Shown here: positions 53,117 to 62,690 of the stretch, piece after piece
Position numbering within the stretch: position 1 is the first letter of the stretch
Layout: every line of letters begins with the position of its first letter
DNA from: Phototrophicus methaneseepsis
GTDB lineage: Bacteria; Chloroflexota; Anaerolineae; Aggregatilineales; Phototrophicaceae
NCBI RefSeq assembly: GCF_015500095.1
Contig: NZ_CP062983.1
Location: 2,728,001 to 2,792,000 of the forward strand
Direction: 5' to 3'
Length of the DNA stretch: 64,000 nt
Translations under genes and position numbers: made by a program
Notes under the pieces: generated by a model
Seen by the model: only the letters and a program-made list of their open reading frames with translations
Database searches by the model: none
What the model was told of the DNA's origin: nothing

Positions 53117-53436
53117 GGTGTGTTCTCCTGAGGGCGCCGGGGCGATTGTATCAATCATTCTTTAGGGTGGCGCAATGCAAGTTATTGTAGCATGAAACAA
53201 GTCTTGCTCATGAGCCACAACGCGCCAACATCGTTCCACTATCATTGTATGATGGTTCCACATTGACGCCCGCTGGCGACTTGGGCATGATAGATCGCTA
53301 AAACGCGCTTTGCCTGTGTATAAATACATTGGGTCAGTGCATCCAAGTGTTTCATGGCCCAGTTCGTAGCGCGAATATTGTTTGATCATTGTATCTAGAT
53401 AACCTGATCGTATCGACCCTATCACAGAGGTAATTT

Positions 53437-54417
53437 ATGGCAAACACAGATGTCAATCCGTCTACCGATGAGCATATCATGCGCGATCTTTCGCACCCGC
53501 GTACATTTTTTGAATACGCGCGCCTTTTCTTCTCTGGCTTTGCCATGGGGGCTGCTGATGTGGTGCCGGGTGTTTCCGGCGGTACAATGGCTTTTATCCT
53601 GGGTGTGTATGAAACACTGATTGATGCGATTAAGTCATTTAATTTGCGCGCCGCCCAACTCGCGCTGAAGCTTCAGTTTGACGAGTTGTTCAACAAGCAT
53701 ATCCCGATTCGCTTTTTGCTGGCTTTGGGGCTGGGTATCTTAACGGCTGTTTTCTTCCTGGCGAGTTTGCTGGAAGGCGCTTTAGAGAGTTCGCCGACGT
53801 ATGTCTTTGCTTTTTTCGCGGGCCTCATCCTGGCGTCGATTATCGCCGTAGGAGCTAAGGTTGAATGGTCCGCTGGCGCTTTTATTGCCTTGATCATTGG
53901 CGCAGTTGCTGCCTTTATCATTGTAGGGTTGCCTTCTCTGGGTGACCAGTTGGGGCATACGTTCCCTGTGCTGTTCGTCAGCGGGATGATCGCAATCTGC
54001 GCTATGATTTTGCCAGGTATCAGTGGGTCGTTTATCCTGCTCATCCTGGGGCAGTATCAGTTTATCCTCGGCGCTGTGAAAGACCGTGATATCGTCAGTA
54101 TCCTGGCTGTTGGCCTTGGCGCTGTGATCGGCATTGTTGCATTCTCTCGCGTTTTGAGTTGGCTGCTCAAGAATTACGAGAATGTCACGATTGCCGTGCT
54201 GGTGGGTTTCATGGCCGGGTCGCTGCGTCTGATTGTGCATCGTATGTTCAATGCGGTTACTGAGGTGGATGGACAGGAAATCACAAGCGCAATTCAGGTT
54301 GATGGCACCATGCTGGTAATTTCGATTGTGCTGATTGTGCTTGGGTTTATCCTCGTGACGGTAATTGATCACTTCCAGAGCCGCTCAAACCCGGTGATGC
54401 GTTTATTCGGACGTTAA
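53437..54417 (+). CDS. DUF368 undecaprenyl-phosphate transporter (PopT-like)
   Basis: 326 residues with about eight to nine helices. N-terminal FAMGAADVVPGVSGGTMAF and a second IAICAMILPGISGSFILL half-repeat are the hallmark of DUF368. Members (PopT) carry undecaprenyl phosphate back across the membrane, which would serve the polysaccharide genes of this window. Ends at a strong terminator. Confidence 0.88.
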   Translation: MANTDVNPSTDEHIMRDLSHPRTFFEYARLFFSGFAMGAADVVPGVSGGTMAFILGVYETLIDAIKSFNLRAAQLALKLQFDELFNKHIPIRFLLALGLGILTAVFFLASLLEGALESSPTYVFAFFAGLILASIIAVGAKVEWSAGAFIALIIGAVAAFIIVGLPSLGDQLGHTFPVLFVSGMIAICAMILPGISGSFILLILGQYQFILGAVKDRDIVSILAVGLGAVIGIVAFSRVLSWLLKNYENVTIAVLVGFMAGSLRLIVHRMFNAVTEVDGQEITSAIQVDGTMLVISIVLIVLGFILVTVIDHFQSRSNPVMRLFGR

Positions 54418-54845
54418 GCCTATTTTCTGGCCGTAGCGGCCTAAAATAGCGGTTTCCTATAGGGCCCCACTAATAGACGTGGGGCTTTTTTGTAAACATG
54501 TGACAAATTTGTTAGGTGGTTGAGGCGGCCTTACAATGCGTTTTAGCTGATGGTAATCCATAAAGTAATGAAAAATGCGGCTATTTAAGGCGATATATTC
54601 TCTTTATGCAGCAATTTAGTATATTTGGATTGTTTTTGAGTAACTTCGTAACGACATTGATTACAACCCCCTAAACATATTTCTTCTTCATACTAACGCA
54701 TCTCCTCTCAACTGATAGGTGCTTGCAAGTCCCGCGCTATTTAATGTTCTGTAATGGGACAAAAATCCACTGTCCTCATGGGAGGGCAGTCAACATAGCG
54801 AGCATTGCAAGCTGATTCAATCTATAAAGAGGATGTGAGGAACAA
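54418..54845. other. Intergenic region before repeat protein gene
   Basis: 428 bp with the terminator at 54464-54491 and, near 54769-54790, a small hairpin ACTG.CCTC / GGAGG.CAGT in the leader of the repeat-protein gene. No gene. Presumably holds that gene's promoter; none stood out clearly. Confidence 0.5.
54464..54491 (+). terminator. Terminator of DUF368 gene
   Basis: GCCCCAC / GTGGGGC with an 8-nt loop, followed by TTTTTT. Confidence 0.9.
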
Positions 54846-56018
54846 ATGAATCGCCGAACTATATCTATTACAAGTTTGCTGGTTGTCATCGGTGCGATGA
54901 TCTTCGCCCAGGTGGCAAATGCCATGACCACGAGCGGGTTGAACGTCACGTTGACCTGTAGTGGCTATTCTTACGGTAGCTTTACCTATACGCCGGATCG
55001 TGATAATACAGGGGCCAATAGCGAATCCTACTATATCCATGTATCCGATAGCCTTGGTACAACACTGTATCATGAAGATCAGACACGCAGCCTGACCTCC
55101 GGCACCATAAATGCAGGTGCTGGTTCAAAAACTTACACGAATTCTCCGCAGTCAAATACCATTTACTTTGACTGGATCAGCAATGCCGGTGAGGAATTCT
55201 CTGAGCAGACTGTCTACAGTACGTCGGCGACGCTGGATTGTGTAACCGAGACGGAAACACCGACTGAGACACCAACTGAGACGGAAACACCGACCGAGAC
55301 ACCAACTGAGACGGAAACACCGACTGAGACGCCGACCGAAACGGAAACGCCGACTGAGACGCCGACCGAGACGGAAACACCGACCGAGACACCAACTGAG
55401 ACGGAAACGCCGACTGTCACTGAGACACCCGTTGTCACGGAAGAACCAACTGTCACCGAGACACCTGTTGTCACGGAAGAACCGACTGTCACTGAGACGC
55501 CCGTTGTCACGGAAGAACCGACTGTCACTGAGACACCTGTTGTCACGGAAGAACCGACTGTCACTGAGACACCTGTTGTCACGGAAGAACCGACTGAAAC
55601 CCCGACTGAGGAAGAGGTCGTTGAAGAGACCCCAGTTTACCGCCCATACAAGCCGGATGATCGTATCGCTGCTGACCCGGGTGTTTCACTGAATGCGTAC
55701 TGCCGTGAATCTGGCTTGGTCGTTGTCACCGGAGCAGGGCAGTTCGTCGTGACAGGTGAGCAGATTGATGCTATCGGCCAGCCCGCGAACAACACGATGA
55801 TCACATCCTTCAGCGGTGTCGAACTCTACCGCCTGAGTTCTGGTGAATTCCAGCTCATGGATGTAGCAGATCAGGATGGTAAGCGTGAGTTCATCATCTT
55901 TGATCTCAGCGGCTGTGATGTTGCACGCTGGCGTCGTGGGCAGTTCAATGTCTTCACCTTAGAGACACACATCTATGCCCAGAGCGATGGTTGGGACGGC
56001 TATCCGTTCGACTACTAA
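54846..56018 (+). CDS. Secreted Thr/Glu/Pro tandem-repeat protein
   Basis: 390 residues; GAGGAAC 4 nt before the ATG. Signal peptide of about 26 residues ending ANA, a ~105-residue N-terminal domain, then two sets of tandem repeats (residues 135-250): five copies of ETETPTETPT and five of VTETPVVTEEPT, and a ~130-residue C-terminal domain. The repeats look like a stiff, acidic and probably O-glycosylated stalk between two domains. No anchor seen. Bounded by terminators. Function unknown. Confidence 0.75.
   Translation: MNRRTISITSLLVVIGAMIFAQVANAMTTSGLNVTLTCSGYSYGSFTYTPDRDNTGANSESYYIHVSDSLGTTLYHEDQTRSLTSGTINAGAGSKTYTNSPQSNTIYFDWISNAGEEFSEQTVYSTSATLDCVTETETPTETPTETETPTETPTETETPTETPTETETPTETPTETETPTETPTETETPTVTETPVVTEEPTVTETPVVTEEPTVTETPVVTEEPTVTETPVVTEEPTVTETPVVTEEPTETPTEEEVVEETPVYRPYKPDDRIAADPGVSLNAYCRESGLVVVTGAGQFVVTGEQIDAIGQPANNTMITSFSGVELYRLSSGEFQLMDVADQDGKREFIIFDLSGCDVARWRRGQFNVFTLETHIYAQSDGWDGYPFDY
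55248..55595 (+). repeat. Tandem repeats within the Thr/Glu/Pro stalk
   Basis: A 30-bp unit repeated five times (55248-55397), a partial unit, then a 36-bp unit repeated five times (55416-55595). Copies differ mainly at third codon positions, showing selection on the protein or old duplications. Confidence 0.9.
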
Positions 56019-56065
56019 GCAATACTGAGTAAGCAATCTTGTAATCTACTGCCACCAGTAGGAGC

Positions 56066-56099
56066 AAGGGCGGGGGAGATTTTTCCCTCGCCTTTTTTT
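56066..56099 (+). terminator. Terminator of the repeat protein gene
   Basis: AAGGGCGGGGGA / TCCCTCGCCTT stem with a T-rich loop, followed by a run of T. Confidence 0.85.
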
Positions 56100-56310
56100 G
56101 TTTTCTCTTTTCGTTTCAAACTTTGGGTTCAGGCGATAGGGGATGTGTGCAAAAATAAGAACAGTGACAATTTTGGCTGAGGTAAGGAAGTCTGTCATCA
56201 CTGTGAACATACACAAACTTAAACAAAGCAAGTTATAATGCACCTATTCAGCCCGGTATTTTCCCGTAAGCTGTAAACCAACCTGTATCACAAGTAAAGA
56301 AAGGCTGAGC

Positions 56311-59022
56311 ATGACTGTGACATCTACCAGGCGCAGAACGCCCTCGCTTGATAAAATCTTCAAACCGAATAACGTTGCTGTTATCGGTGCGACAGAAAAA
56401 GAGGGCAGCGTTGGTCGCACAATCATCAAGAACCTCATCACAAATCCATTTGGCGGGACGATTTTCCCGGTTAATCCCAAACGCCCCAACGTTCTAGGTA
56501 TTCAAGCCTACCCATCTATTCTCGATATTCCTGTTCCAATTGATCTCGCTGTGATTGTAACGCCAGCCCGCACCGTACCGAATGTGGTCCGTGAATGTGT
56601 GGAAAAAGGCGTCGAAGGCTGCATCATCATTTCCGCAGGCTTTAAGGAAATTGGTGAAGAAGGCGCCGCGCTGGAACGCGAGATTTTAGAGATTGCTCAA
56701 GGCAAAATGCGCATCATTGGCCCGAACTGCCTGGGCGTGATGCTGCCATTCTACGGCATGAATGCGACCTTCGCGGGCGGTATGGCTCGTCCGGGTAATG
56801 TCGCCTTCCTGAGCCAGTCTGGTGCAATCTGTACGGCTGTTCTCGACTGGAGCTTTGACGAAAATGTCGGCTTCAGCTCCTTTATTTCCATCGGCTCCAT
56901 GCTCGACGTAAGCTGGGGGGATCTCATCTACTACCTGGGTGATGATCCGCAGACGCAGAGTATCGTGATTTATATGGAGTCTGTTGGCGAGGCGCGTTCC
57001 TTCCTCTCTGCCGCGAGAGAAGTTGCTCTCAAGAAGCCGATCATCATCATTAAAGCGGGCCGTACAGAAGCCGCTGCTGCTGCTGCTGCTTCTCACACCG
57101 GGTCGCTCACAGGTAGTGACGAAGTGCTCGACGCAGCTTTCCGCCGTTCCGGCATTTTGCGTGTGAACAGCATGTCGGATGTCTTCTATATGGCTGAAGT
57201 GCTTGCAAAGCAGCCGCGCCCTGAAAATAATCGTCTGACGATTGTGACCAATGCGGGTGGCCCTGGTGTGCTTGCGACGGATGCCCTGATTAGTGGCGGT
57301 GGTGCCCTGACGGGAATCAGCGAAGGCACCATGAACGAACTCAACGAGTTCTTACCAGATGCCTGGAGCCATGGTAACCCGATTGACATCCTCGGTGATG
57401 CCACACCGGAGCGTTATGCTCAGGCTTTGGAAATCGCGGCCCGCGACCCTAACAGTGACGGTTTGCTCGTCATCCTCACACCGCAGGATATGACAGACCC
57501 AACCCAGACTGCTGAAGCCCTGCGTTCTTATGCGCACATTGAAGGTAAGCCAGTCCTGGCAAGCTGGATGGGTGGTGCTTCTATTGAAGCTGGCGAACGT
57601 ATCCTCAACCGCGCCAATATCCCGACTTTCGCTTACCCAGATACGGCTATGCGCCTGTTCAACTATATGTGGAAGTACAGCTATAACCTGCGTGCTCTGT
57701 ACGAAACCCCCATGCCGTTGGATGTCAGCGATGAGAGTATCGACCGCGAACTGGTGAAAAACCTGATTGAGCGCGTACGTTCAGAAGGTCGCCGTATCCT
57801 GACTGAGCGTGAATCCAAGCAGTTGTTGGCTGCTTATAACGTGCCGACAACGCCGATGGAAATCACGGAAGACCCGGAAGCAGCTGTGAAATATGCTGAT
57901 GAAATGGGTTACCCCGTGGTGCTGAAGCTGAACAGTGAAACCATCACCCACAAGATGGATGTTGGTGGCGTTCAGTTGAACCTGCGCAATGGAGACGAAG
58001 TTCGCGGCGCTTTTGATCGCATCAAAGAAGGCGTCACACGTGCAAAGGGTGCTGAGCACTTCCAGGGCGTTTCCATCCAGCCAATGATTGACTTCCAGGA
58101 CGGTTATGAATTGATTATCGGCAGCAGCGTAGACCCGCAGTTTGGCCCCGTGCTGCTGTTCGGTAGTGGTGGTTCACTGGTAGAAGTCTTCAAGGATCGT
58201 GCACTTGGCTTACCGCCGCTTACGACGACATTAGCTCGCCGTATGGTGGAACAGACAAAAATCAGCGAAGCACTGCATGGTGTCCGTGGGCGTGATTCCG
58301 TCGATATGGATGCGCTTTATAATCTGCTGGTGCGCTTCAGCCAGTTGGTCGCTGAACAGCCATGGATTGCGGAAATGGATATCAACCCCTTGTTGGCTTC
58401 GCCGACGAATGTTCTGGCTTTGGATGCGCGCGTTGTGCTGCATCCGGCAGATACCAAAGAAGAAGATTTGCCTGTTACAGCCATTCGTCCCTACCCTGTT
58501 CAGTATATGAGCGAGTGGGTGAGTGAGCATGATGGCACCACCTTCTTCATTCGTCCTGTACGCCCGGAAGATGAACCAGCGATGGTTCGCTTCCATGAGA
58601 CACTTTCAGAGCGTACAGTGCAACTGCGCTACTTCACGCCGATGAATCTGAGCCAGCGTGTTGAACATGAACGTCTGTCGCGTATCGTCTTCATCGACTA
58701 TGACCGCGAAATTGTGCTGGTTGCGATGACGAATAGCTCCAAGAATGGCGAACCTGAAATCGGTGGTGTGGCTCGTCTGAACCGCTCATATGACAAATTC
58801 TCTGGTGAATTTGGCATCCTCATCAGCGACCGTTACCAGGGCCTTGGTCTGGGTCGTGCGCTGCTCAACCGTGTGATCGAGATTGGGCGCGAAGAGAATG
58901 TCGCCTATATCTACGGCCGTTCGCTCAAAGAGAACGAAGGTATGATCAACCTGGCCGAGCAGATGGGCTTTAATATGCAAGAAAATGCAGAGGGCGTTGT
59001 CGAAATGACAATGGAGCTTTAA
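56311..59022 (+). CDS. ADP-forming acyl-CoA synthetase fused to GNAT
   Basis: 903 residues. Order: CoA-binding domain (about 15-140), ligase domains with His262 in ASHTGSLTG (the phospho-His position of ADP-forming acetyl-CoA synthetases), an ATP-grasp domain (about 490-710) and a C-terminal GNAT domain (about 735-900; [15 protein letters not shown] binds acetyl-CoA). This is the arrangement of the Pat/PatZ protein acetyltransferases. The His suggests the synthetase part may be active here. Either a regulator of acetyl-CoA enzymes, an acetate-forming enzyme, or both. Confidence 0.88.
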   Translation: MTVTSTRRRTPSLDKIFKPNNVAVIGATEKEGSVGRTIIKNLITNPFGGTIFPVNPKRPNVLGIQAYPSILDIPVPIDLAVIVTPARTVPNVVRECVEKGVEGCIIISAGFKEIGEEGAALEREILEIAQGKMRIIGPNCLGVMLPFYGMNATFAGGMARPGNVAFLSQSGAICTAVLDWSFDENVGFSSFISIGSMLDVSWGDLIYYLGDDPQTQSIVIYMESVGEARSFLSAAREVALKKPIIIIKAGRTEAAAAAAASHTGSLTGSDEVLDAAFRRSGILRVNSMSDVFYMAEVLAKQPRPENNRLTIVTNAGGPGVLATDALISGGGALTGISEGTMNELNEFLPDAWSHGNPIDILGDATPERYAQALEIAARDPNSDGLLVILTPQDMTDPTQTAEALRSYAHIEGKPVLASWMGGASIEAGERILNRANIPTFAYPDTAMRLFNYMWKYSYNLRALYETPMPLDVSDESIDRELVKNLIERVRSEGRRILTERESKQLLAAYNVPTTPMEITEDPEAAVKYADEMGYPVVLKLNSETITHKMDVGGVQLNLRNGDEVRGAFDRIKEGVTRAKGAEHFQGVSIQPMIDFQDGYELIIGSSVDPQFGPVLLFGSGGSLVEVFKDRALGLPPLTTTLARRMVEQTKISEALHGVRGRDSVDMDALYNLLVRFSQLVAEQPWIAEMDINPLLASPTNVLALDARVVLHPADTKEEDLPVTAIRPYPVQYMSEWVSEHDGTTFFIRPVRPEDEPAMVRFHETLSERTVQLRYFTPMNLSQRVEHERLSRIVFIDYDREIVLVAMTNSSKNGEPEIGGVARLNRSYDKFSGEFGILISDRYQGLGLGRALLNRVIEIGREENVAYIYGRSLKENEGMINLAEQMGFNMQENAEGVVEMTMEL

Positions 59023-59048
59023 GCTCTACATCCGCCATATACGTAAAT

Positions 59049-59078
59049 AAAAAAGAGGCACATATGTGCCTCTTTTTT
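59049..59078. terminator. Bidirectional terminator
   Basis: Perfect palindrome AAAAAAGAGGCACAT / ATGTGCCTCTTTTTT between the convergent synthetase and mrp operons. Confidence 0.93.
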
Positions 59079-59107
59079 TATCCTGTAATGACGCTGCTAT
59101 GTGGTGA

Positions 59108-59806
59108 CTAAATCCTGTGGGGAACGTTACTGGCAATGGGTTCAAAGGTGTTGGTTGCCTGCACCAGAGTCGCTTTCAGCAATTCTTCGATTTCAGCATC
59201 CGTCATGTCGACGTTGCAGTGTAACTGTGCCACATGCGGCTGCCCACTGATTTGTGGTGGAATTTCATCTTTATAGAGCACGATGAAGACGGGCAGCGGG
59301 CGTACTGTTTCTGGCGGGAGTAGATTAATGAGTTCCATCAAGCTCTCTGTTTTGCCGATTGCCAGCGTGGGCTTTACGCTCGTCAAAATCTCCAGCGGCG
59401 CGTATTCTCCAACGTTATACACTGAATAGGATATATTGGACGTGACCTGGGCATCCAGCGCCTTTAAGATGCGTTTTGCCGCCGGGTGCGTAGGGTCTGT
59501 GACGAGGATACGCACTTCATGACGATGCAGGCTGGCTGCAATCGCATGGGAGGAGACAGGCCCGGTAAAGACCAGGAATAAGCTGAGCGCAATTACCTTT
59601 AAGGCGGCGCTCGGCATGAGAATAGCCGCGCCAATGCAAATGCCGATGACGCCCAGGGTGCCTACTTTGCCAGACGCATGCAGCCGACTGTAGGTATCTG
59701 GCAGGCGTAAGATGCCGATGACGCCCAACACGCTGAAGACAACGCCGAAGATAATGAATCCAGAACCCAGGATATTCTGTATCGTGTTGACCAGAGTGCC
59801 TTCCAT
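59108..59806 (-). CDS. mnhG: Mrp antiporter subunit G with extra C-terminal domain
   Basis: 232 residues, about twice the usual length. Residues 1-105 are a normal MnhG/MrpG (three helices, RLPDTYSRLHASGKVGTLG). The last ~120 residues form an additional soluble domain (RILVTDPTHPAAKRILKAL..., ending SNVPHRI) that I cannot assign. Its ATG abuts the mnhF stop with no gap. Confidence 0.85.
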   Translation of the reverse strand: MEGTLVNTIQNILGSGFIIFGVVFSVLGVIGILRLPDTYSRLHASGKVGTLGVIGICIGAAILMPSAALKVIALSLFLVFTGPVSSHAIAASLHRHEVRILVTDPTHPAAKRILKALDAQVTSNISYSVYNVGEYAPLEILTSVKPTLAIGKTESLMELINLLPPETVRPLPVFIVLYKDEIPPQISGQPHVAQLHCNVDMTDAEIEELLKATLVQATNTFEPIASNVPHRI

Positions 59807-60103
59807 TTAAAACACACGCCCTTCGGAAATATATCGTGCAATTGCCAGTGTCCCGGCAAAGGCAAGTGCCGTCAGGGCAATGGCAATATCGATTGTACTT
59901 TCAGATTGTTCGTATAAAGCAAGCAGCACGATGATGCCAATCAATAGCGTTGTCATGAGATCGACCGCTAGCAGGCGATCCGATGATTTACGTGCATTGC
60001 GCTTACGATTGCCCAGGACGACGCGAATAAATGTCAGCGGCAAGCATAACACCATGACAATCAGGGCGATGTTGATAATACCAGCGACAGTCGCGTTATC
60101 CAT
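59807..60103 (-). CDS. mnhF: Mrp antiporter subunit F
   Basis: 98 residues, three helices; VVLGNRKRNARKSSDRLLAVDL is the family segment after helix 1. Part of the cation/proton antiporter complex. Confidence 0.87.
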   Translation of the reverse strand: MDNATVAGIINIALIVMVLCLPLTFIRVVLGNRKRNARKSSDRLLAVDLMTTLLIGIIVLLALYEQSESTIDIAIALTALAFAGTLAIARYISEGRVF

Positions 60104-60144
60104 AATAGCGTCCTGTGAGGGCTGTTGATTGATCGATCATATCT

Positions 60145-60765
60145 TTACCTGCTTTTATAGCTATCAAGGTACTCGGCCGGGTCGTTGGATACTGTATCGG
60201 GGTTTCTATCCCCAAGCATGCGGTGAATACGGCGTACCCGTGTTAGCTGTTCTTCATCCAGCGATTGAACTGTCCATTTGTTACGATCCAGCACATGGAC
60301 GATGACAATGTCGTTTTCTTCATCAAAATCAATGACGAGCGATCCAGGTGTGATGGTAATGCCGTGAGCCGTAATTGCTTCGACAAGGCCACGTTCGTCA
60401 GGGTCGTGTACACGTAGAACGTACATCCCCGGGTCGATATCCATATTGGGGCGTAAGACACGCTGGGCAACGTCAATGCCAGAGCGCAAGATATCCACAG
60501 ATAACCGCAGGATATAGCCCGTAATGGCCCAGACTTGCCCCGGAATATTTTTCAGGCTCATTTCATCCCCAACAGGGGGTAAATCTGTGTTCGTGCGTAT
60601 GGCCCAACTGATAACCAGGCTGAATATGTAGCCGAGAATGAGGTTATGCAGCGTAGGGTTGCTCGTCAGGATGACCCAGATAATCGCCATTGGGAAGGCA
60701 AAAAATAACGCCGAGATGGGCGAGTAACGGATATGCTTGGGTTCTTGGTTTGTATCCTGGGCCAT
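60145..60765 (-). CDS. mnhE: Mrp antiporter subunit E
   Basis: 206 residues from the ATG at 60765, whose GGAGG lies in the end of mnhD; one nt separates the genes. N-terminal helices, then the MnhE segment MYVLRVHDPDERGLVEAITAHGITITPGSLVIDF. Somewhat longer than usual (about 160), with a charged C-terminal tail. Confidence 0.88.
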   Translation of the reverse strand: MAQDTNQEPKHIRYSPISALFFAFPMAIIWVILTSNPTLHNLILGYIFSLVISWAIRTNTDLPPVGDEMSLKNIPGQVWAITGYILRLSVDILRSGIDVAQRVLRPNMDIDPGMYVLRVHDPDERGLVEAITAHGITITPGSLVIDFDEENDIVIVHVLDRNKWTVQSLDEEQLTRVRRIHRMLGDRNPDTVSNDPAEYLDSYKSR

Positions 60766-60766
60766 A

Positions 60767-62278
60767 TTAACCTCCAAACAAGCCGACGACACCGATATAG
60801 ATCGATGGATCGCTGAGCTGTGCAACAGTCGCATTCGCAATATCCACCAGTGGGCGGGCGTATAAGCCCAGGAATAAGCAGATCAGCAGCAGCAGTGCAG
60901 GTGCCAGGGGGCTGTCCCCCTTTTTCTTGAACTCGACCCTGATTTCGTCTGGCTCTGCCTTGGTCTGGAAGACGTTTTGCCATGTGCGGAACATGTAAAT
61001 GAGCGTGAGTACGCCACTGCCAATGACGAGGAACAGCGGCAACCATTGGCTGTCATCAACGCCACTCTGGGCAACAGCCAGTTTGCTGATAAAACCATTC
61101 ATAGGTGGGAGGCCTGATAGGGCCATACCGCCCATAAACCACAGCGCACCAATGATCCAGGGCAATTTGTACCCGATACCGTTGATGTACCGGAAATCGG
61201 CGGATTTAGGCTTCAATCGGCTGGCGACGACACCCATCAGCATGAGTAGGGCGGATTTGATAAAGGCATGGTTGAAGGAGTAAATAATGGCCGCTGCCAG
61301 AGCCAAGGGCGTTCCCCAGCCAATGCACACGAGGATAAAACCAACCTGTCCAATTGTGGAATAGGCCAGCATGCGTTTGCCATTATATGTTTGCAAGGCG
61401 CTGAGGCTGCCGAAGAAAATGCCGATCACGCCTAATATCACCAATAACTGTTCGATCTGCTGTGCTTCTTCTGCGAATAGCAGCGTCACCAGGCGTAAAA
61501 TGCCATAAATGCCGACCTTCACCACCACAGAAGATAGCATGGCACTGAGCGGTGTCGGCGCAGTGGTGTGGAAATCTGGCTGCCAGAAGTGGAACGGGAA
61601 GACGGCACTTTTTAACAAGAAAGCTGCAATAAGCATGATAGCGGCACTGCGTGCCAGCAGCGGGCGCTGGCCTGTTGCGAGTTGCTCGCCCATATCTGCC
61701 AGATTGAGCGTGCCAAAAGTGGCATACATAGCTGCGATACCCAACAGCAAGAACAGGGTGCCCATCCCGCTGATGAAGATATACTTCATCGCGGCTTCCG
61801 GCCCGTAACGATCATCGGAGATCGCGACCAGGGAGACGGACGACAGCACCATCAGTTCCATAAAGACGAAGAAGGTGAACAGATCGCCTGTCAGCAAAGC
61901 GCCATTTAGGCCAACTTCCATAAAGAGAAAGAGCGGCATGAAGGCCGGGTACGTCAGGCATTTATCCTGACAGTTCACGGCATAAAGGACGCCCATCATT
62001 AACACCGTGCTGGCCATCACGCTAAATAAGGCAGAGAGGTTATCTGCAACCAGAATGATGCCGAATGGTGGCTCAAAGCCGCCCATCCGGTACACTTGCG
62101 GGCCATCCGTCAGCACTTGTGTGAGCAAGAACAAACTCACTGCACAGGTGAGGGCGCTCCCCATCAGGCTGATATAGCGTTGTGTGCGGTCACGCTCTGT
62201 CTGCGAAAAAAGCAGCCCGATAATTGCCGTGAAAAACGGAATAAAGACCACACCTAAGACGAGATTGTTGTTGCTCAT
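60767..62278 (-). CDS. mnhD: Mrp antiporter subunit D
   Basis: 503 residues, NuoN/MrpD-like membrane protein of about 14 helices, with the proton-channel pattern AFLLKSAVFPFHFWQPDFHTTAPTPLSAMLS (Lys in a helix) and KSALLMLMGVVA. Proton-translocating core subunit. Confidence 0.92.
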   Translation of the reverse strand: MSNNNLVLGVVFIPFFTAIIGLLFSQTERDRTQRYISLMGSALTCAVSLFLLTQVLTDGPQVYRMGGFEPPFGIILVADNLSALFSVMASTVLMMGVLYAVNCQDKCLTYPAFMPLFLFMEVGLNGALLTGDLFTFFVFMELMVLSSVSLVAISDDRYGPEAAMKYIFISGMGTLFLLLGIAAMYATFGTLNLADMGEQLATGQRPLLARSAAIMLIAAFLLKSAVFPFHFWQPDFHTTAPTPLSAMLSSVVVKVGIYGILRLVTLLFAEEAQQIEQLLVILGVIGIFFGSLSALQTYNGKRMLAYSTIGQVGFILVCIGWGTPLALAAAIIYSFNHAFIKSALLMLMGVVASRLKPKSADFRYINGIGYKLPWIIGALWFMGGMALSGLPPMNGFISKLAVAQSGVDDSQWLPLFLVIGSGVLTLIYMFRTWQNVFQTKAEPDEIRVEFKKKGDSPLAPALLLLICLFLGLYARPLVDIANATVAQLSDPSIYIGVVGLFGG

Positions 62279-62342
62279 AGTTCGTTGCTCATCGGCTGAA
62301 GCTCATATGATTGACTTGATCGGCCTATTTCTTGTGAAGTTG

Positions 62343-62687
62343 CTAGCGCTTAAGATCGCTGACTTCATCGGAATCGACAGTACGAAAACGACGTGATGCA
62401 ATGTTGATGAGGCCCAGTAACAGCGCATAACTGCCGAAGCTGACCACGACAGCCGTTAGGATGAGCGCTTGGACCAGCGGGTCACTCACGGCCAGGCCTT
62501 CTTCGACATTGCTTGTATAAGGTGCGACGACACCGTCATAGGCACCCGTCGAGAGGATGAAAAGGTTAATTGCTGTAAACAGCATAGAAAACCCCATCGC
62601 CGCTTTAATCAGGTCGCGTCGTAATAATTGGAAGACCCCAATAGCGAACAGAACGCCAACTGCCAAGGCGAATAAGAAATCTGTCAT
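62343..62687 (-). CDS. mnhC: Mrp antiporter subunit C
   Basis: 114 residues, NuoK-like: three helices with GFSMLFTAINLFILSTGA and DPLVQALILTAVVVSFG. Lies 3 nt after the A/B fusion gene. Confidence 0.92.
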   Translation of the reverse strand: MTDFLFALAVGVLFAIGVFQLLRRDLIKAAMGFSMLFTAINLFILSTGAYDGVVAPYTSNVEEGLAVSDPLVQALILTAVVVSFGSYALLLGLINIASRRFRTVDSDEVSDLKR

Positions 62688-62690
62688 GGT

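Noticed and set aside
55214-55582. Long minus-strand Val/Ser/Gly repeat frame
   Set aside because: A shadow of the tandem repeats on the other strand; no start context.
55248-55595. CRISPR-like repeat array
   Set aside because: Repeats are contiguous, in frame and protein-coding, with no unique spacers.
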